From the NCBI RefSeq assembly GCF_017810075.1, contig NZ_JADNYK010000005.1, forward strand, positions 62,001 through 126,000: DNA of 64,000 nt, read 5' to 3'. Source of the DNA: Pseudozobellia sp. WGM2 (GTDB lineage Bacteria; Bacteroidota; Bacteroidia; Flavobacteriales; Flavobacteriaceae). This document shows positions 35,811-43,110 of this stretch, one piece after another. The position numbers were made by a program, and so were the translations under genes. The first letter of the stretch is position 1. Each line of letters begins with the position of its first letter. The notes below the pieces were generated by a model. It worked only from the letters and a program-made list of their open reading frames with translations. It did not search any database and had not been told where the DNA came from.

Positions 35811-36248
35811 ATGATATATAAACTTACTTATGAATCAAATGCCAAGACACCTTTTGATACTAATGGTGTAAATGAGATTCTTGCAAGTGCCAGAAATCAC
35901 AATAAATCGATGAACATTACGGGGTGTCTCGTTTATCACAATGGTTCGTTTGTTCAGATTCTAGAGGGCGAGCGCGAGCAAGTACGTTCTCTTTTTAAAG
36001 TAATAAAAAAAGACCCAAGGCATTCAAAAGTGCGGCTGGTCAGTGAAGAATTAGATGATGAACGTAGTTTTTCAGATTGGAATATGGCCTACTTTGACCC
36101 TGGGGTACATAGTTTGAGTAAATCTGACTTGCAGAATTTTGAAAAGAATATTCTAATGCTTGCTGATTTTTCAGACAAACTGTCTACCACTGTAAACATG
36201 TTTTGGTTGAATGTACGCAAGATTATTCTCAATCTGAAGATTGCTTAA
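35811..36248 (+). CDS. Single-domain BLUF blue-light photoreceptor
   Basis: The 145-residue protein is a stand-alone BLUF (sensor of blue light using FAD) domain plus a C-terminal helix. The photochemical residues are all present: Tyr7 (LTYES), Asn31 (NHNKSMNITG), Gln49 (FVQILEG), Trp90 and Met92 (DWNMAYF). The flavin is bound by the NITGCLVYHNGSFVQILEG stretch. Short BLUF proteins signal through partner proteins; none is evident nearby. The stop codon overlaps that of the convergent NamZ gene. Confidence 0.9.
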   Translation: MIYKLTYESNAKTPFDTNGVNEILASARNHNKSMNITGCLVYHNGSFVQILEGEREQVRSLFKVIKKDPRHSKVRLVSEELDDERSFSDWNMAYFDPGVHSLSKSDLQNFEKNILMLADFSDKLSTTVNMFWLNVRKIILNLKIA

Positions 36249-37513
36249 TACATCAGATATTTTGCCCTAATTTTTTTGAACTCTTCCAATTGAGGTTGCC
36301 AACTGGCCTTAATTTCCTCTTCTTTGAGACCTTGTTCTATCTGTTGTTGCAGTTTTTTGGTCCCGGCATGTTTAGTGAAACCACTTGTATTAAAGACCAA
36401 GCTTTTGTCTTTCGCATTCATATACGAATCAATTACCCAGTGCAATGAAACTTCGTTTTTCTTGGGTATTTCAGATAAATCTTTTCCAAAGCACTTTTTA
36501 CCTTCTTCTTTTGGGTGCTTCGATCCAAAGTTCGGTTTCGGAATGTAACTGAAACTGTATTGCGTACTATCTAAAAAAGAAGCTCCATAGCGTTGAAATT
36601 GATATTCCGTTCCACGACCGGCGTTAATGTTAGTACCTTCAAAGAGACCTAAACTGGGGTAAAGATTAATAGATTTGTCATTCGGTAGGTTTGGGGAAGG
36701 TCGTATGGGTAACGAATACTCGGTCTCGTACGTCCAATTATCTAAAGAAATAACTTTCAAATCCGCCTTTTTTCCACCTTCGAGCCAACCCTCACCATTC
36801 AGCATTTGTGCATATTCTCCAATAGTCATGCCGTATACTAATGGTATTTCGGTCATTCCTAAAAATCCGGTATGGGCCTTTTCCATAGTCGGGCCATCGA
36901 TATAATGGGCATTGGGGTTGGGGCGGTCTAGAACAATAATGGGTTTGCCGTTTTCGGCACAAGCTTCCATGACCAACTGTAATGTTGCGATATAGGTGTA
37001 AAATCTGACACCTACATCTTGAATATCGAAAACGATAACATCTAAATCATTCAATTGAGCAGCTGAAGGCTTTCTGTTCTTTCCATATAGAGAAATTAAA
37101 GGAATACCAGTTTTTGGGTCTATACTGTCTTTTATCTTCTCACCTGCATCTGCCGCTCCTCGAAATCCGTGTTCCGGAGCGAACACCGTTTTAATGTCAA
37201 CATTCATGGCGAGTAAAGAATCGACCAAATGCTCATATCTAAAAGGTGCTTGGGTCGAATCGCCTTCAGGATCTGTAGCTTTGAAAATAACACTGGTCTG
37301 ATTGGCTACAATCCCCACTTTTTTATTTAGAAGTTCATTGATATAACGCTCTGTTCGGTTAGCACCAACGGTTACCGGAGGGGCAATTACCGAGTCTTCT
37401 ACCTGCACATTGGTCTTGGTAACCGTATTGTTGGCTTTCTCTTGGTTTGCACATGAGGAAAAGACCAAAAACCAAATGAAAAATGTACTTTTGAAAGAGG
37501 ATAAAAATGCCAT
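36245..37513 (-). CDS. namZ: DUF1343 exo-beta-N-acetylmuramidase (NamZ-like) lipoprotein
   Basis: The 422-residue protein has a lipoprotein signal (FIWFLVFSSC, Cys17) if started at the ATG at 37513; a longer frame would add 18 charged residues in front. The DUF1343 core is clear: VGIVANQTSV, TVFAPEHGFRGAADAGEKI, VIVFDIQDVGVRFYTYI, VLDRPNPNAHYIDGP and NKSINLYPSLGLFEGTN. NamZ releases terminal MurNAc from peptidoglycan fragments in the periplasm. Its start codon is only 3 bases from that of the divergent ABC permease. Confidence 0.85.
   Translation of the reverse strand: MAFLSSFKSTFFIWFLVFSSCANQEKANNTVTKTNVQVEDSVIAPPVTVGANRTERYINELLNKKVGIVANQTSVIFKATDPEGDSTQAPFRYEHLVDSLLAMNVDIKTVFAPEHGFRGAADAGEKIKDSIDPKTGIPLISLYGKNRKPSAAQLNDLDVIVFDIQDVGVRFYTYIATLQLVMEACAENGKPIIVLDRPNPNAHYIDGPTMEKAHTGFLGMTEIPLVYGMTIGEYAQMLNGEGWLEGGKKADLKVISLDNWTYETEYSLPIRPSPNLPNDKSINLYPSLGLFEGTNINAGRGTEYQFQRYGASFLDSTQYSFSYIPKPNFGSKHPKEEGKKCFGKDLSEIPKKNEVSLHWVIDSYMNAKDKSLVFNTSGFTKHAGTKKLQQQIEQGLKEEEIKASWQPQLEEFKKIRAKYLMY
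37486..37493 (+). promoter_or_regulatory. -7 promoter box for the FtsX-type permease, inside the NamZ gene
   Basis: TACTTTTG lies in the signal-peptide codons of the divergent NamZ gene and ends 23 bases before the TTG start at 37517. Confidence 0.45.
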
Positions 37514-37516
37514 ATA

Positions 37517-38758
37517 TTGAATTTTGAATATTTTTTGGCCAAGAGGCTCATCAAGGGTGCAGCGCATAAAATTAGTATTTCCGCTCCGATAATAAAAATA
37601 GCGATTGCAGCTATTGCATTGGGCTTAATTATGATGCTGATTGCCGTTAGTACCGGTGTGGGGCTCAAATATAAGATTCGTGAAAAAGTTGCTGCCTTTA
37701 ACGGTCATATTCAAATTTCAAATTTTGATAATAATGCTTCTGATGTTTCAATAGTACCCGTTTCACTGAATCAAGATTTCTACCCTAAGTTCACTACTAT
37801 TAATGGTATCTCTCATGTACAGGCCGTCGCAAGTAAAGGTGGTATCATTCGTACCGAAGAAACCTTTGAAGGTATTTTAGCGAAAGGGGTGGGGAAAGAC
37901 TACAACTGGTCTGTGTTTGAGGAATATATAGTTGATGGCGAATTACCCGATTTTAGCGGAGAATTGAACGAGCAGGTGTTAATGTCTCGTCTTATGGCGA
38001 ATCGATTGAATCTTAAGACCGGCGATAATTTCTATGCCTTTTTTCTTAAGGATGACGACGTGTCAAAATTGCCCAATCAGAGACGTTTTACCATTTCTGG
38101 TTTGTACGATAGTGGATTTGAAGAATTTGACGGGGTCTACTTATTTACCGATATTCGGCATATTCAACGAATGAACAAATGGGGAAAAGATGAGGTCGGC
38201 AATTTTGAGATATTTCTAAACAGTTTTGACGATATCGATGAAAAGAGTAAAGAGATTTACGGAAAGACCTTATCAACCCTAGACACCCAGACCATAGTAG
38301 ATAAGTACTATAAAATATTCGAGTGGATCAATCTTTTTGATTTTAATATTTTACTGATTATAGGCATTGTTATCATCGTAAGTGGCTTTAATATGATAAC
38401 GGCCTTGTTGGTGCTTATTTTAGAACGAACCCAAATGATCGGGGTGTTAAAGGCGTTGGGGTCTGCAAATTGGAGCATTCGAAAGGTATTTCTTTACAAT
38501 GCGACCTATTTGATCGGTATTGGACTTTTTTGGGGCAATTTAATTGGTTTGGGAGCCATATTCATTCAACAAAAGTTCAGAATTTTAAAATTTCCGAATC
38601 CGCAGGAGTATTACATTGACTATATACCCGTGTATATCGATTTTTCAACTGTATTGCTTTTAAATTTAGGTGTACTGTTTCTTTGCCTGTTAATGCTGTT
38701 GGTACCCTCATTTATAATTACAAAGATTACACCTGTAAAGGCAATTCAGTTTGAATAA
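37517..38758 (+). CDS. ABC transporter permease, FtsX/LolE family
   Basis: The 413-residue protein has the four-helix FtsX topology: helix 1 (ISAPIIKIAIAAIALGLIMMLIAVSTGVGL, residues 23-52), a large periplasmic MacB-like core (about 53-270), then three helices (FNILLIIGIVIIVSGFNMITALLVL, ATYLIGIGLFWGNLIGLGAIF, STVLLLNLGVLFLCLLMLLVPSF). The N-terminus MNFEYFLAKRL is typical of flavobacterial lipoprotein-export permeases. It starts with TTG, since no ATG gives this N-terminus. The matching ATPase is not in this window. Confidence 0.88.
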   Translation: MNFEYFLAKRLIKGAAHKISISAPIIKIAIAAIALGLIMMLIAVSTGVGLKYKIREKVAAFNGHIQISNFDNNASDVSIVPVSLNQDFYPKFTTINGISHVQAVASKGGIIRTEETFEGILAKGVGKDYNWSVFEEYIVDGELPDFSGELNEQVLMSRLMANRLNLKTGDNFYAFFLKDDDVSKLPNQRRFTISGLYDSGFEEFDGVYLFTDIRHIQRMNKWGKDEVGNFEIFLNSFDDIDEKSKEIYGKTLSTLDTQTIVDKYYKIFEWINLFDFNILLIIGIVIIVSGFNMITALLVLILERTQMIGVLKALGSANWSIRKVFLYNATYLIGIGLFWGNLIGLGAIFIQQKFRILKFPNPQEYYIDYIPVYIDFSTVLLLNLGVLFLCLLMLLVPSFIITKITPVKAIQFE

Positions 38759-38762
38759 AATA

Positions 38763-38787
38763 GAGACCTTTTTAAGTCTCAACTTTT
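38763..38787 (+). terminator. Weak terminator-like hairpin after the permease
   Basis: GAGAC (38763-38767) pairs with GTCTC (38776-38780) around an 8-base loop, with T38783-38787 behind. The short stem makes this only a weak candidate. Confidence 0.35.
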
Positions 38788-38818
38788 TAAGACTGATGAA
38801 ATCAAAAACTAATTTTGA

Positions 38819-39796
38819 ATGAACTATGCAAATAATATACTTGAGACCATTGGCAATACACCCTTGATCAAACTCAATAAACTGACTTCGGAATTACCTT
38901 GTACTGTTTTAGCCAAATACGAAACTTTCAACCCCGGTAATTCGGTCAAAGATCGTATGGCCTTGCAGATGATTGAAGATGCTGAGAAGGCAGGTGATCT
39001 TGAACCGGGTGGTACCATTGTCGAAGGAACTTCGGGCAATACAGGTATGGGTCTGGCTCTAGCGGCTACAATTAAGGGGTATCGTTTGATCTGTGTGATG
39101 AGCGATAAGCAATCAAAAGAGAAAATAGATATATTGAGGGCGATGGGGAGTGAAGTTCATGTATGCCCTACCGATGTAGCCCCTGATGATCCTAGAAGTT
39201 ATTATTCTACTGCTAAAAGGTTGGCCAGCGAAATACCGGGAGCCTGGTATGTGAATCAATATGATAACCTATCGAATACCAAAGCACATTTCAAGAGTAC
39301 GGGACCCGAAATATGGGAGCAGACCGACGGTAAGGTCACACATTTTGTTGTGGGCGTTGGTACCGGGGGTACTATTTCGGGCGTTGGTTCGTATTTAAAA
39401 TCGAAAAATCCGAAGATTAAGGTTTGGGGCGTAGATCCTTATGGTTCGGTATTCAAGAAATATCACGAGACAGGGGTTTTTGACGAGAACGAGATATATC
39501 CTTATGTTACCGAAGGTATAGGTGAAGACATACTACCTAAAAACGTGAATTTCGAAATCATTGATGGTTTCACAAAAGTGACCGATAAAGATGCTGCGGT
39601 ATATACACAACGATTGGCCAAAGAAGAGGCCATGTTTTTGGGCAATTCTGCCGGCGCCGCCATTAAAGGGGTGTTACAATTGAAAGAGCATTTCACAAAA
39701 GATGATGTCGTCGTAGTGCTTTTTCATGACCACGGTAGCCGATATGTGGGAAAAATGTTCAATGACGAATGGATGAAGAAACAAGGGTTCTTATAA
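38819..39796 (+). CDS. PLP-dependent cystathionine beta-synthase/cysteine synthase-like enzyme
   Basis: The 325-residue fold-type II PLP enzyme has the internal aldimine Lys44 (GNSVKDRMALQM), the substrate loop TSGNTG (71-76) and the phosphate loop GTGGT (181-185). Along its length it follows the CBS branch more closely than CysK or CysM (EDAEKAGDLEPGG, EKIDILRAMGSEV, NQYDNLSNTKAHF), but it lacks the CBS regulatory domains. It should make cystathionine or cysteine and can release H2S. It begins the sulfur group that runs to the Crp/Fnr regulator, with 13- and 11-base gaps to the next two genes. Confidence 0.87.
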   Translation: MNYANNILETIGNTPLIKLNKLTSELPCTVLAKYETFNPGNSVKDRMALQMIEDAEKAGDLEPGGTIVEGTSGNTGMGLALAATIKGYRLICVMSDKQSKEKIDILRAMGSEVHVCPTDVAPDDPRSYYSTAKRLASEIPGAWYVNQYDNLSNTKAHFKSTGPEIWEQTDGKVTHFVVGVGTGGTISGVGSYLKSKNPKIKVWGVDPYGSVFKKYHETGVFDENEIYPYVTEGIGEDILPKNVNFEIIDGFTKVTDKDAAVYTQRLAKEEAMFLGNSAGAAIKGVLQLKEHFTKDDVVVVLFHDHGSRYVGKMFNDEWMKKQGFL

Positions 39797-39808
39797 TATA
39801 ATTTAACT

Positions 39809-40585
39809 ATGGAAATTCTGAAATCAGGAAATCAAGAAGTCAAAATAGATACAGGTGAACTCGTGAGTTATCAAGTGGATGGGCACGAATTCATTCATCA
39901 AAAAGGAAGTCCAGGCTGGCGTAATGCCGATACTGAAATGTTTCCTATTATTGGTCCAACAGCTGATGCTAAATTTCAGGTACAGACTCCGCGAGATATC
40001 GCAATTCAAGACCAACATGGTTTGCTCCGAGAGCTTGATTATGAGCAAGTGGGTACATCTACCGTTGAAGCAAAATATGCTAAAAATTACAACGAGAGAA
40101 CCCCGGTATTGAATTCGAAATATCCTGAGAAGTCGAATAAACAGTACTTGTTCTGGACGTATAGTTTCAGGTTCGAAAAGAAATTTGAATTGAATGAGCA
40201 GGGCCTGAATATATCATTTACGGTTTCCGGAGAGCGAGACACGCCTTTTATGCTGGGGTATCATCCAGCATTTAAACTGCATGGCGATAATCCTACGATA
40301 GTTGCCGATGATAAAATTATAACCTTGAAAGAGGTTTTAGATGTGGGCAGTCGAGCTTTACAAGTGCCCAACTGCACAGAAATAATACTTCAAGACAAAG
40401 AACAGCTCAAAATTACCACCGAAGGTTTTGGCAATTTTATGTTGTGGACAGAGGTTGACAATATGCTCTGTATCGAACCGATTACGTTCTACCCATATGC
40501 TGTTGAGCAGCAAAACCTGCACGATGGTTTCGAATTCTTGAAAACTACTGAGAAGGTGTTCAAAGTTCAGTTGACCAAATTGTAA
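39809..40585 (+). CDS. Aldose 1-epimerase family protein
   Basis: The 258-residue cytoplasmic protein is a galactose-mutarotase-like beta-sandwich: VSYQVDGHEFIHQKGSPGWRN, IGPTADAKF, QDQHGLLRELDY with the catalytic His, FMLGYHPAFKL, and the acid in MLCIEPITFYPYA. Such proteins interconvert sugar anomers, including hexose phosphates. It lies between the CBS-like gene (13 bases) and the Crp/Fnr gene (11 bases), so is in their operon, although its link to sulfur is not clear. Confidence 0.85.
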   Translation: MEILKSGNQEVKIDTGELVSYQVDGHEFIHQKGSPGWRNADTEMFPIIGPTADAKFQVQTPRDIAIQDQHGLLRELDYEQVGTSTVEAKYAKNYNERTPVLNSKYPEKSNKQYLFWTYSFRFEKKFELNEQGLNISFTVSGERDTPFMLGYHPAFKLHGDNPTIVADDKIITLKEVLDVGSRALQVPNCTEIILQDKEQLKITTEGFGNFMLWTEVDNMLCIEPITFYPYAVEQQNLHDGFEFLKTTEKVFKVQLTKL

Positions 40586-40596
40586 TAGATAAAGCG

Positions 40597-41229
40597 ATGA
40601 ATGAAAAGCTAAATCAACACTACGGTCATCTTTTTGAAGAATCTCTGCTTTCTGAAATAGAAAGTGTAGGCCATCAGAAAAAGATAGCTCAAGGTACGGT
40701 TATAATGGACATCGGCAAAACTCTTACCCATATGCCATTGCTGTTCGAAGGGGCTATAAAAATTCTTCGTGAAGATGATAAGGGTGATGAACTCTTGTTG
40801 TATTTCTTAGAAAGTGGAGATACCTGTGCCATGACATTTTCTTGCTGTATGGGGCAACATAAGAGTGAAATAAGGGCGGTGGTCGAAAGTGATACCGAGC
40901 TATTGATGATTCCAGTTAGTCAAATGGAAGTATGGATGGCCAAATATCAGTCATGGCGACAGTTTATTTTAGACAGTTATCATACCAGAATGATGGAACT
41001 ACTGGAGACCGTCGACACCTTGGCTTTTATGCGTATGGATGAACGCTTGCTCAAGCATCTTCAAGATAAGGCCAAGGTCAATCATGATGAGGTTATACAA
41101 ACGACGCACCAAGAGATAGCTTACGACCTCAATACATCTCGAGTGGTGATTTCACGGTTGTTGAAAAAGCTTGAAAATGAAGACAAAATAGAGATGTACC
41201 GAAATCAGATTAAAGTACTGGCCCTCTAA
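40597..41229 (+). CDS. Crp/Fnr family regulator with a CxxxxxCC motif
   Basis: The 210-residue protein has a cNMP-like sensor barrel (residues 20-125) and a C-terminal winged helix (TTHQEIAYDLNTSRVVISRLLKKLE, residues 169-193). Its only three cysteines lie together in the barrel: Cys77, Cys83 and Cys84 (GDTCAMTFSCCMGQ). The nucleotide-binding Arg pattern of true CRP is absent, and there are no FNR-type N-terminal cysteines, so a thiol or persulfide switch is possible. It is followed 30 and 1800 bases later by two matching palindromes (41259-41274 and 43030-43045), which suggests that it controls the SulP and persulfide-dioxygenase genes. Confidence 0.9.
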   Translation: MNEKLNQHYGHLFEESLLSEIESVGHQKKIAQGTVIMDIGKTLTHMPLLFEGAIKILREDDKGDELLLYFLESGDTCAMTFSCCMGQHKSEIRAVVESDTELLMIPVSQMEVWMAKYQSWRQFILDSYHTRMMELLETVDTLAFMRMDERLLKHLQDKAKVNHDEVIQTTHQEIAYDLNTSRVVISRLLKKLENEDKIEMYRNQIKVLAL

Positions 41230-41258
41230 ATAATCTTTAGAATTGCAATCAGTGAACA

Positions 41259-41274
41259 TGTAACCCAAGTCACA
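41259..41274. promoter_or_regulatory. Candidate Crp/Fnr operator upstream of the SulP gene
   Basis: TGTAAC-CCAA-GTCACA is a palindrome with one mismatch. It overlaps the place where the -33 box should be and has its centre about 28 bases before the -7 box at 41295. Confidence 0.72.
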
Positions 41275-41294
41275 TATAGGGCTTCAATTTGTTT

Positions 41295-41302
41295 TACCTT
41301 TG
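41295..41302 (+). promoter_or_regulatory. -7 promoter box for the SulP gene
   Basis: TACCTTTG ends 4 bases before the ATG at 41307; there is no -33 box, as expected for an activator-dependent promoter. Confidence 0.5.
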
Positions 41303-41306
41303 TCTC

Positions 41307-43034
41307 ATGCGAAACTTCTTTCCGTTTTTGCAATGGTTGCCGGCTTATAATAAAAGTTGGTTCACAAAAGACATTTTGGCGGGTCTCACCGTTGGTATTA
41401 TTTTGATTCCTCAAGGTATGGCTTATGCCATGATCGCAGGTTTACCTCCCGTTTATGGATTATATGCTTCATTGGTTCCAATAGTCGTTTATGCTTTTTT
41501 GGGTACTTCGAGACAAATGGCGGTTGGGCCCGTTGCGATGGATTCTCTTTTGGTTGCAGCCGGGCTGGTGCCTTTTTTAACTACTGGAGGAGAGAACTAT
41601 GTGGCCATGGCTGTATTGCTGGCATTTATGGTCGGCGCCATACAAATTGTATTGGGCGTTCTACGCATGGGTTTTTTGGTCAATTTTTTGTCTAAACCTG
41701 TGATAAGTGGTTTTACATCTGCAGCGGCATTGATTATTATTTTTAGTCAGTTAAAACATTTACTGGGGGCCACAATCGAAAAAAGTAACCGCTTTCATGA
41801 AATGGTATATAATGCCGCTATAAAACTACCGGAGACCAATATTGTTGATTTGCTTATAGGCTTGATCGGTATATGTTTTATTATACTGTTTAAACGGTTG
41901 AATCGTAAAATGCCGGCTGTTCTTGTCGTAGTAATTCTGGGTATTCTAGTGGTCTATCTTTTCAATTTACAATCGTACGGAGTTAAAATCGTGGGCAGTA
42001 TACCTACAGGTTTACCTCATTTCGAACTACCCAGCGTAACCTTTAAAAATTTGCTTGAAATTGCACCTATAGCCTTTACATTGGCTTTAATCGGTTACTT
42101 AGAGGCAATTTCGATAGGTAAGTCACTTGAAGAAAAAAACGGGGAGGAAACTGTGGTAGCGAATCAAGAGTTGATAGCTATTGGTGCTTCGAACCTATTG
42201 GGTTCATTGTTTCAATCTTATCCCGTTACCGGAAGCTTTTCACGTTCGGCCATAAATGGGTCTTCGGGAGCCAAAACAACGGTTGCATTACTTTTTAGTG
42301 TTATGATGGTTGTGGTAACATTGTTGTTCTTAACACCTTTATTTTATTATTTGCCCAATGCGGTCTTGGCTAGTATAATCATGGTTTCCGTAGTGGGATT
42401 GATCGATATCGAATACCCAAAAAACTTATGGTCATATCGCAAAGATGAGTTGGCGATTTTAATGTTTACATTTCTGATTACTTTATTTATAGGTATTACA
42501 CAAGGTATTCTTTTAGGTGTGCTCTTATCTCTTTTGATAATGGTCTATAAAAGTTCAAAACCCCACTTCGCCGTTTTAGGAAAAATTGAGGGTTCCGATT
42601 ATTACAAGAATATAGATCGATTTAGTAATGAGGTAGAGTTACGTGAAGATTTACTCATTATAAGATTTGATTCGCAACTCTATTTTGGTAACAAGAATTT
42701 TTTCAAAAAGCAACTTTATAAAAGTATTGATGGTAAGGGAGATTCATTAAAAGGCATCATTTTAAATGCCGAGGCCATCAATTATATCGACTCAAGTGCT
42801 GCTCAAATGTTGATTAGGGTGATAGATGATCTTCAAGGCCGGGGTCTGCAATTTTATATAGCAGGTGCCATTGGCCCAACAAGGGATATTATCTTTAGTA
42901 GCGGTATAATAGATGTGCTGACCAAGCAGCATTTGTTCGTGCGTACGAAAGAAGCCGTTTATTATTTTGATCAAACCGAATTGCCATCTGCTATCAGTGA
43001 GAAAATCGCTTATCAGAATTTGAGAAAGCGGTAA
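41307..43034 (+). CDS. SulP family anion permease with STAS domain
   Basis: The 575-residue membrane protein has the SulP signature (ILIPQGMAYAMIAGLPPVYGLYAS, residues 35-60), VGPVAMDSLL, GSFSRSAINGSSGAKT, about ten to twelve membrane helices and a C-terminal STAS domain from about 440 (GIILNAEAINYIDSSAAQML). Relatives carry sulfate, bicarbonate or other anions; sulfate is favoured here by the neighbouring sulfur genes. The in-frame ATG at 41289 adds only 6 residues but lies upstream of the -7 box, so 41307 is preferred. It carries a Crp/Fnr-like operator upstream. Confidence 0.9.
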   Translation: MRNFFPFLQWLPAYNKSWFTKDILAGLTVGIILIPQGMAYAMIAGLPPVYGLYASLVPIVVYAFLGTSRQMAVGPVAMDSLLVAAGLVPFLTTGGENYVAMAVLLAFMVGAIQIVLGVLRMGFLVNFLSKPVISGFTSAAALIIIFSQLKHLLGATIEKSNRFHEMVYNAAIKLPETNIVDLLIGLIGICFIILFKRLNRKMPAVLVVVILGILVVYLFNLQSYGVKIVGSIPTGLPHFELPSVTFKNLLEIAPIAFTLALIGYLEAISIGKSLEEKNGEETVVANQELIAIGASNLLGSLFQSYPVTGSFSRSAINGSSGAKTTVALLFSVMMVVVTLLFLTPLFYYLPNAVLASIIMVSVVGLIDIEYPKNLWSYRKDELAILMFTFLITLFIGITQGILLGVLLSLLIMVYKSSKPHFAVLGKIEGSDYYKNIDRFSNEVELREDLLIIRFDSQLYFGNKNFFKKQLYKSIDGKGDSLKGIILNAEAINYIDSSAAQMLIRVIDDLQGRGLQFYIAGAIGPTRDIIFSSGIIDVLTKQHLFVRTKEAVYYFDQTELPSAISEKIAYQNLRKR

Positions 43035-43045
43035 CATAGGTTACA
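43030..43045. promoter_or_regulatory. Candidate Crp/Fnr operator upstream of the MBL-rhodanese gene
   Basis: GGTAAC-ATAG-GTTACA is a palindrome with one mismatch and shares the TGTAAC-N4-GTTACA pattern with 41259-41274. It overlaps the SulP stop codon (TAA at 43032-43034). Its centre lies about 39 bases before the -7 box at 43077, 11 bases (one helical turn) further than at the SulP gene. Confidence 0.72.
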
Positions 43046-43076
43046 TTAGAATCTAGGGGGTATAGGTATTTTTGTA

Positions 43077-43084
43077 AGTAAGAA
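43077..43084 (+). promoter_or_regulatory. -7 promoter box for the MBL-rhodanese gene
   Basis: TATTTTTG matches TAnnTTTG and ends 26 bases before the ATG at 43111. No -33 box is visible. Confidence 0.5.
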
Positions 43085-43110
43085 TAGTATTTAAAGAAAA
43101 TAAAATTGCC

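Noticed and set aside
38763-38787. Strong terminator ahead of the CBS-like gene
   Set aside because: The stem is only 5 bp; kept as a weak feature, not as proof that the CBS-like gene starts a new operon.
41289-41306. Upstream ATG for SulP
   Set aside because: It lies upstream of the -7 box, so a transcript from that promoter would not contain it; the extra residues add nothing.
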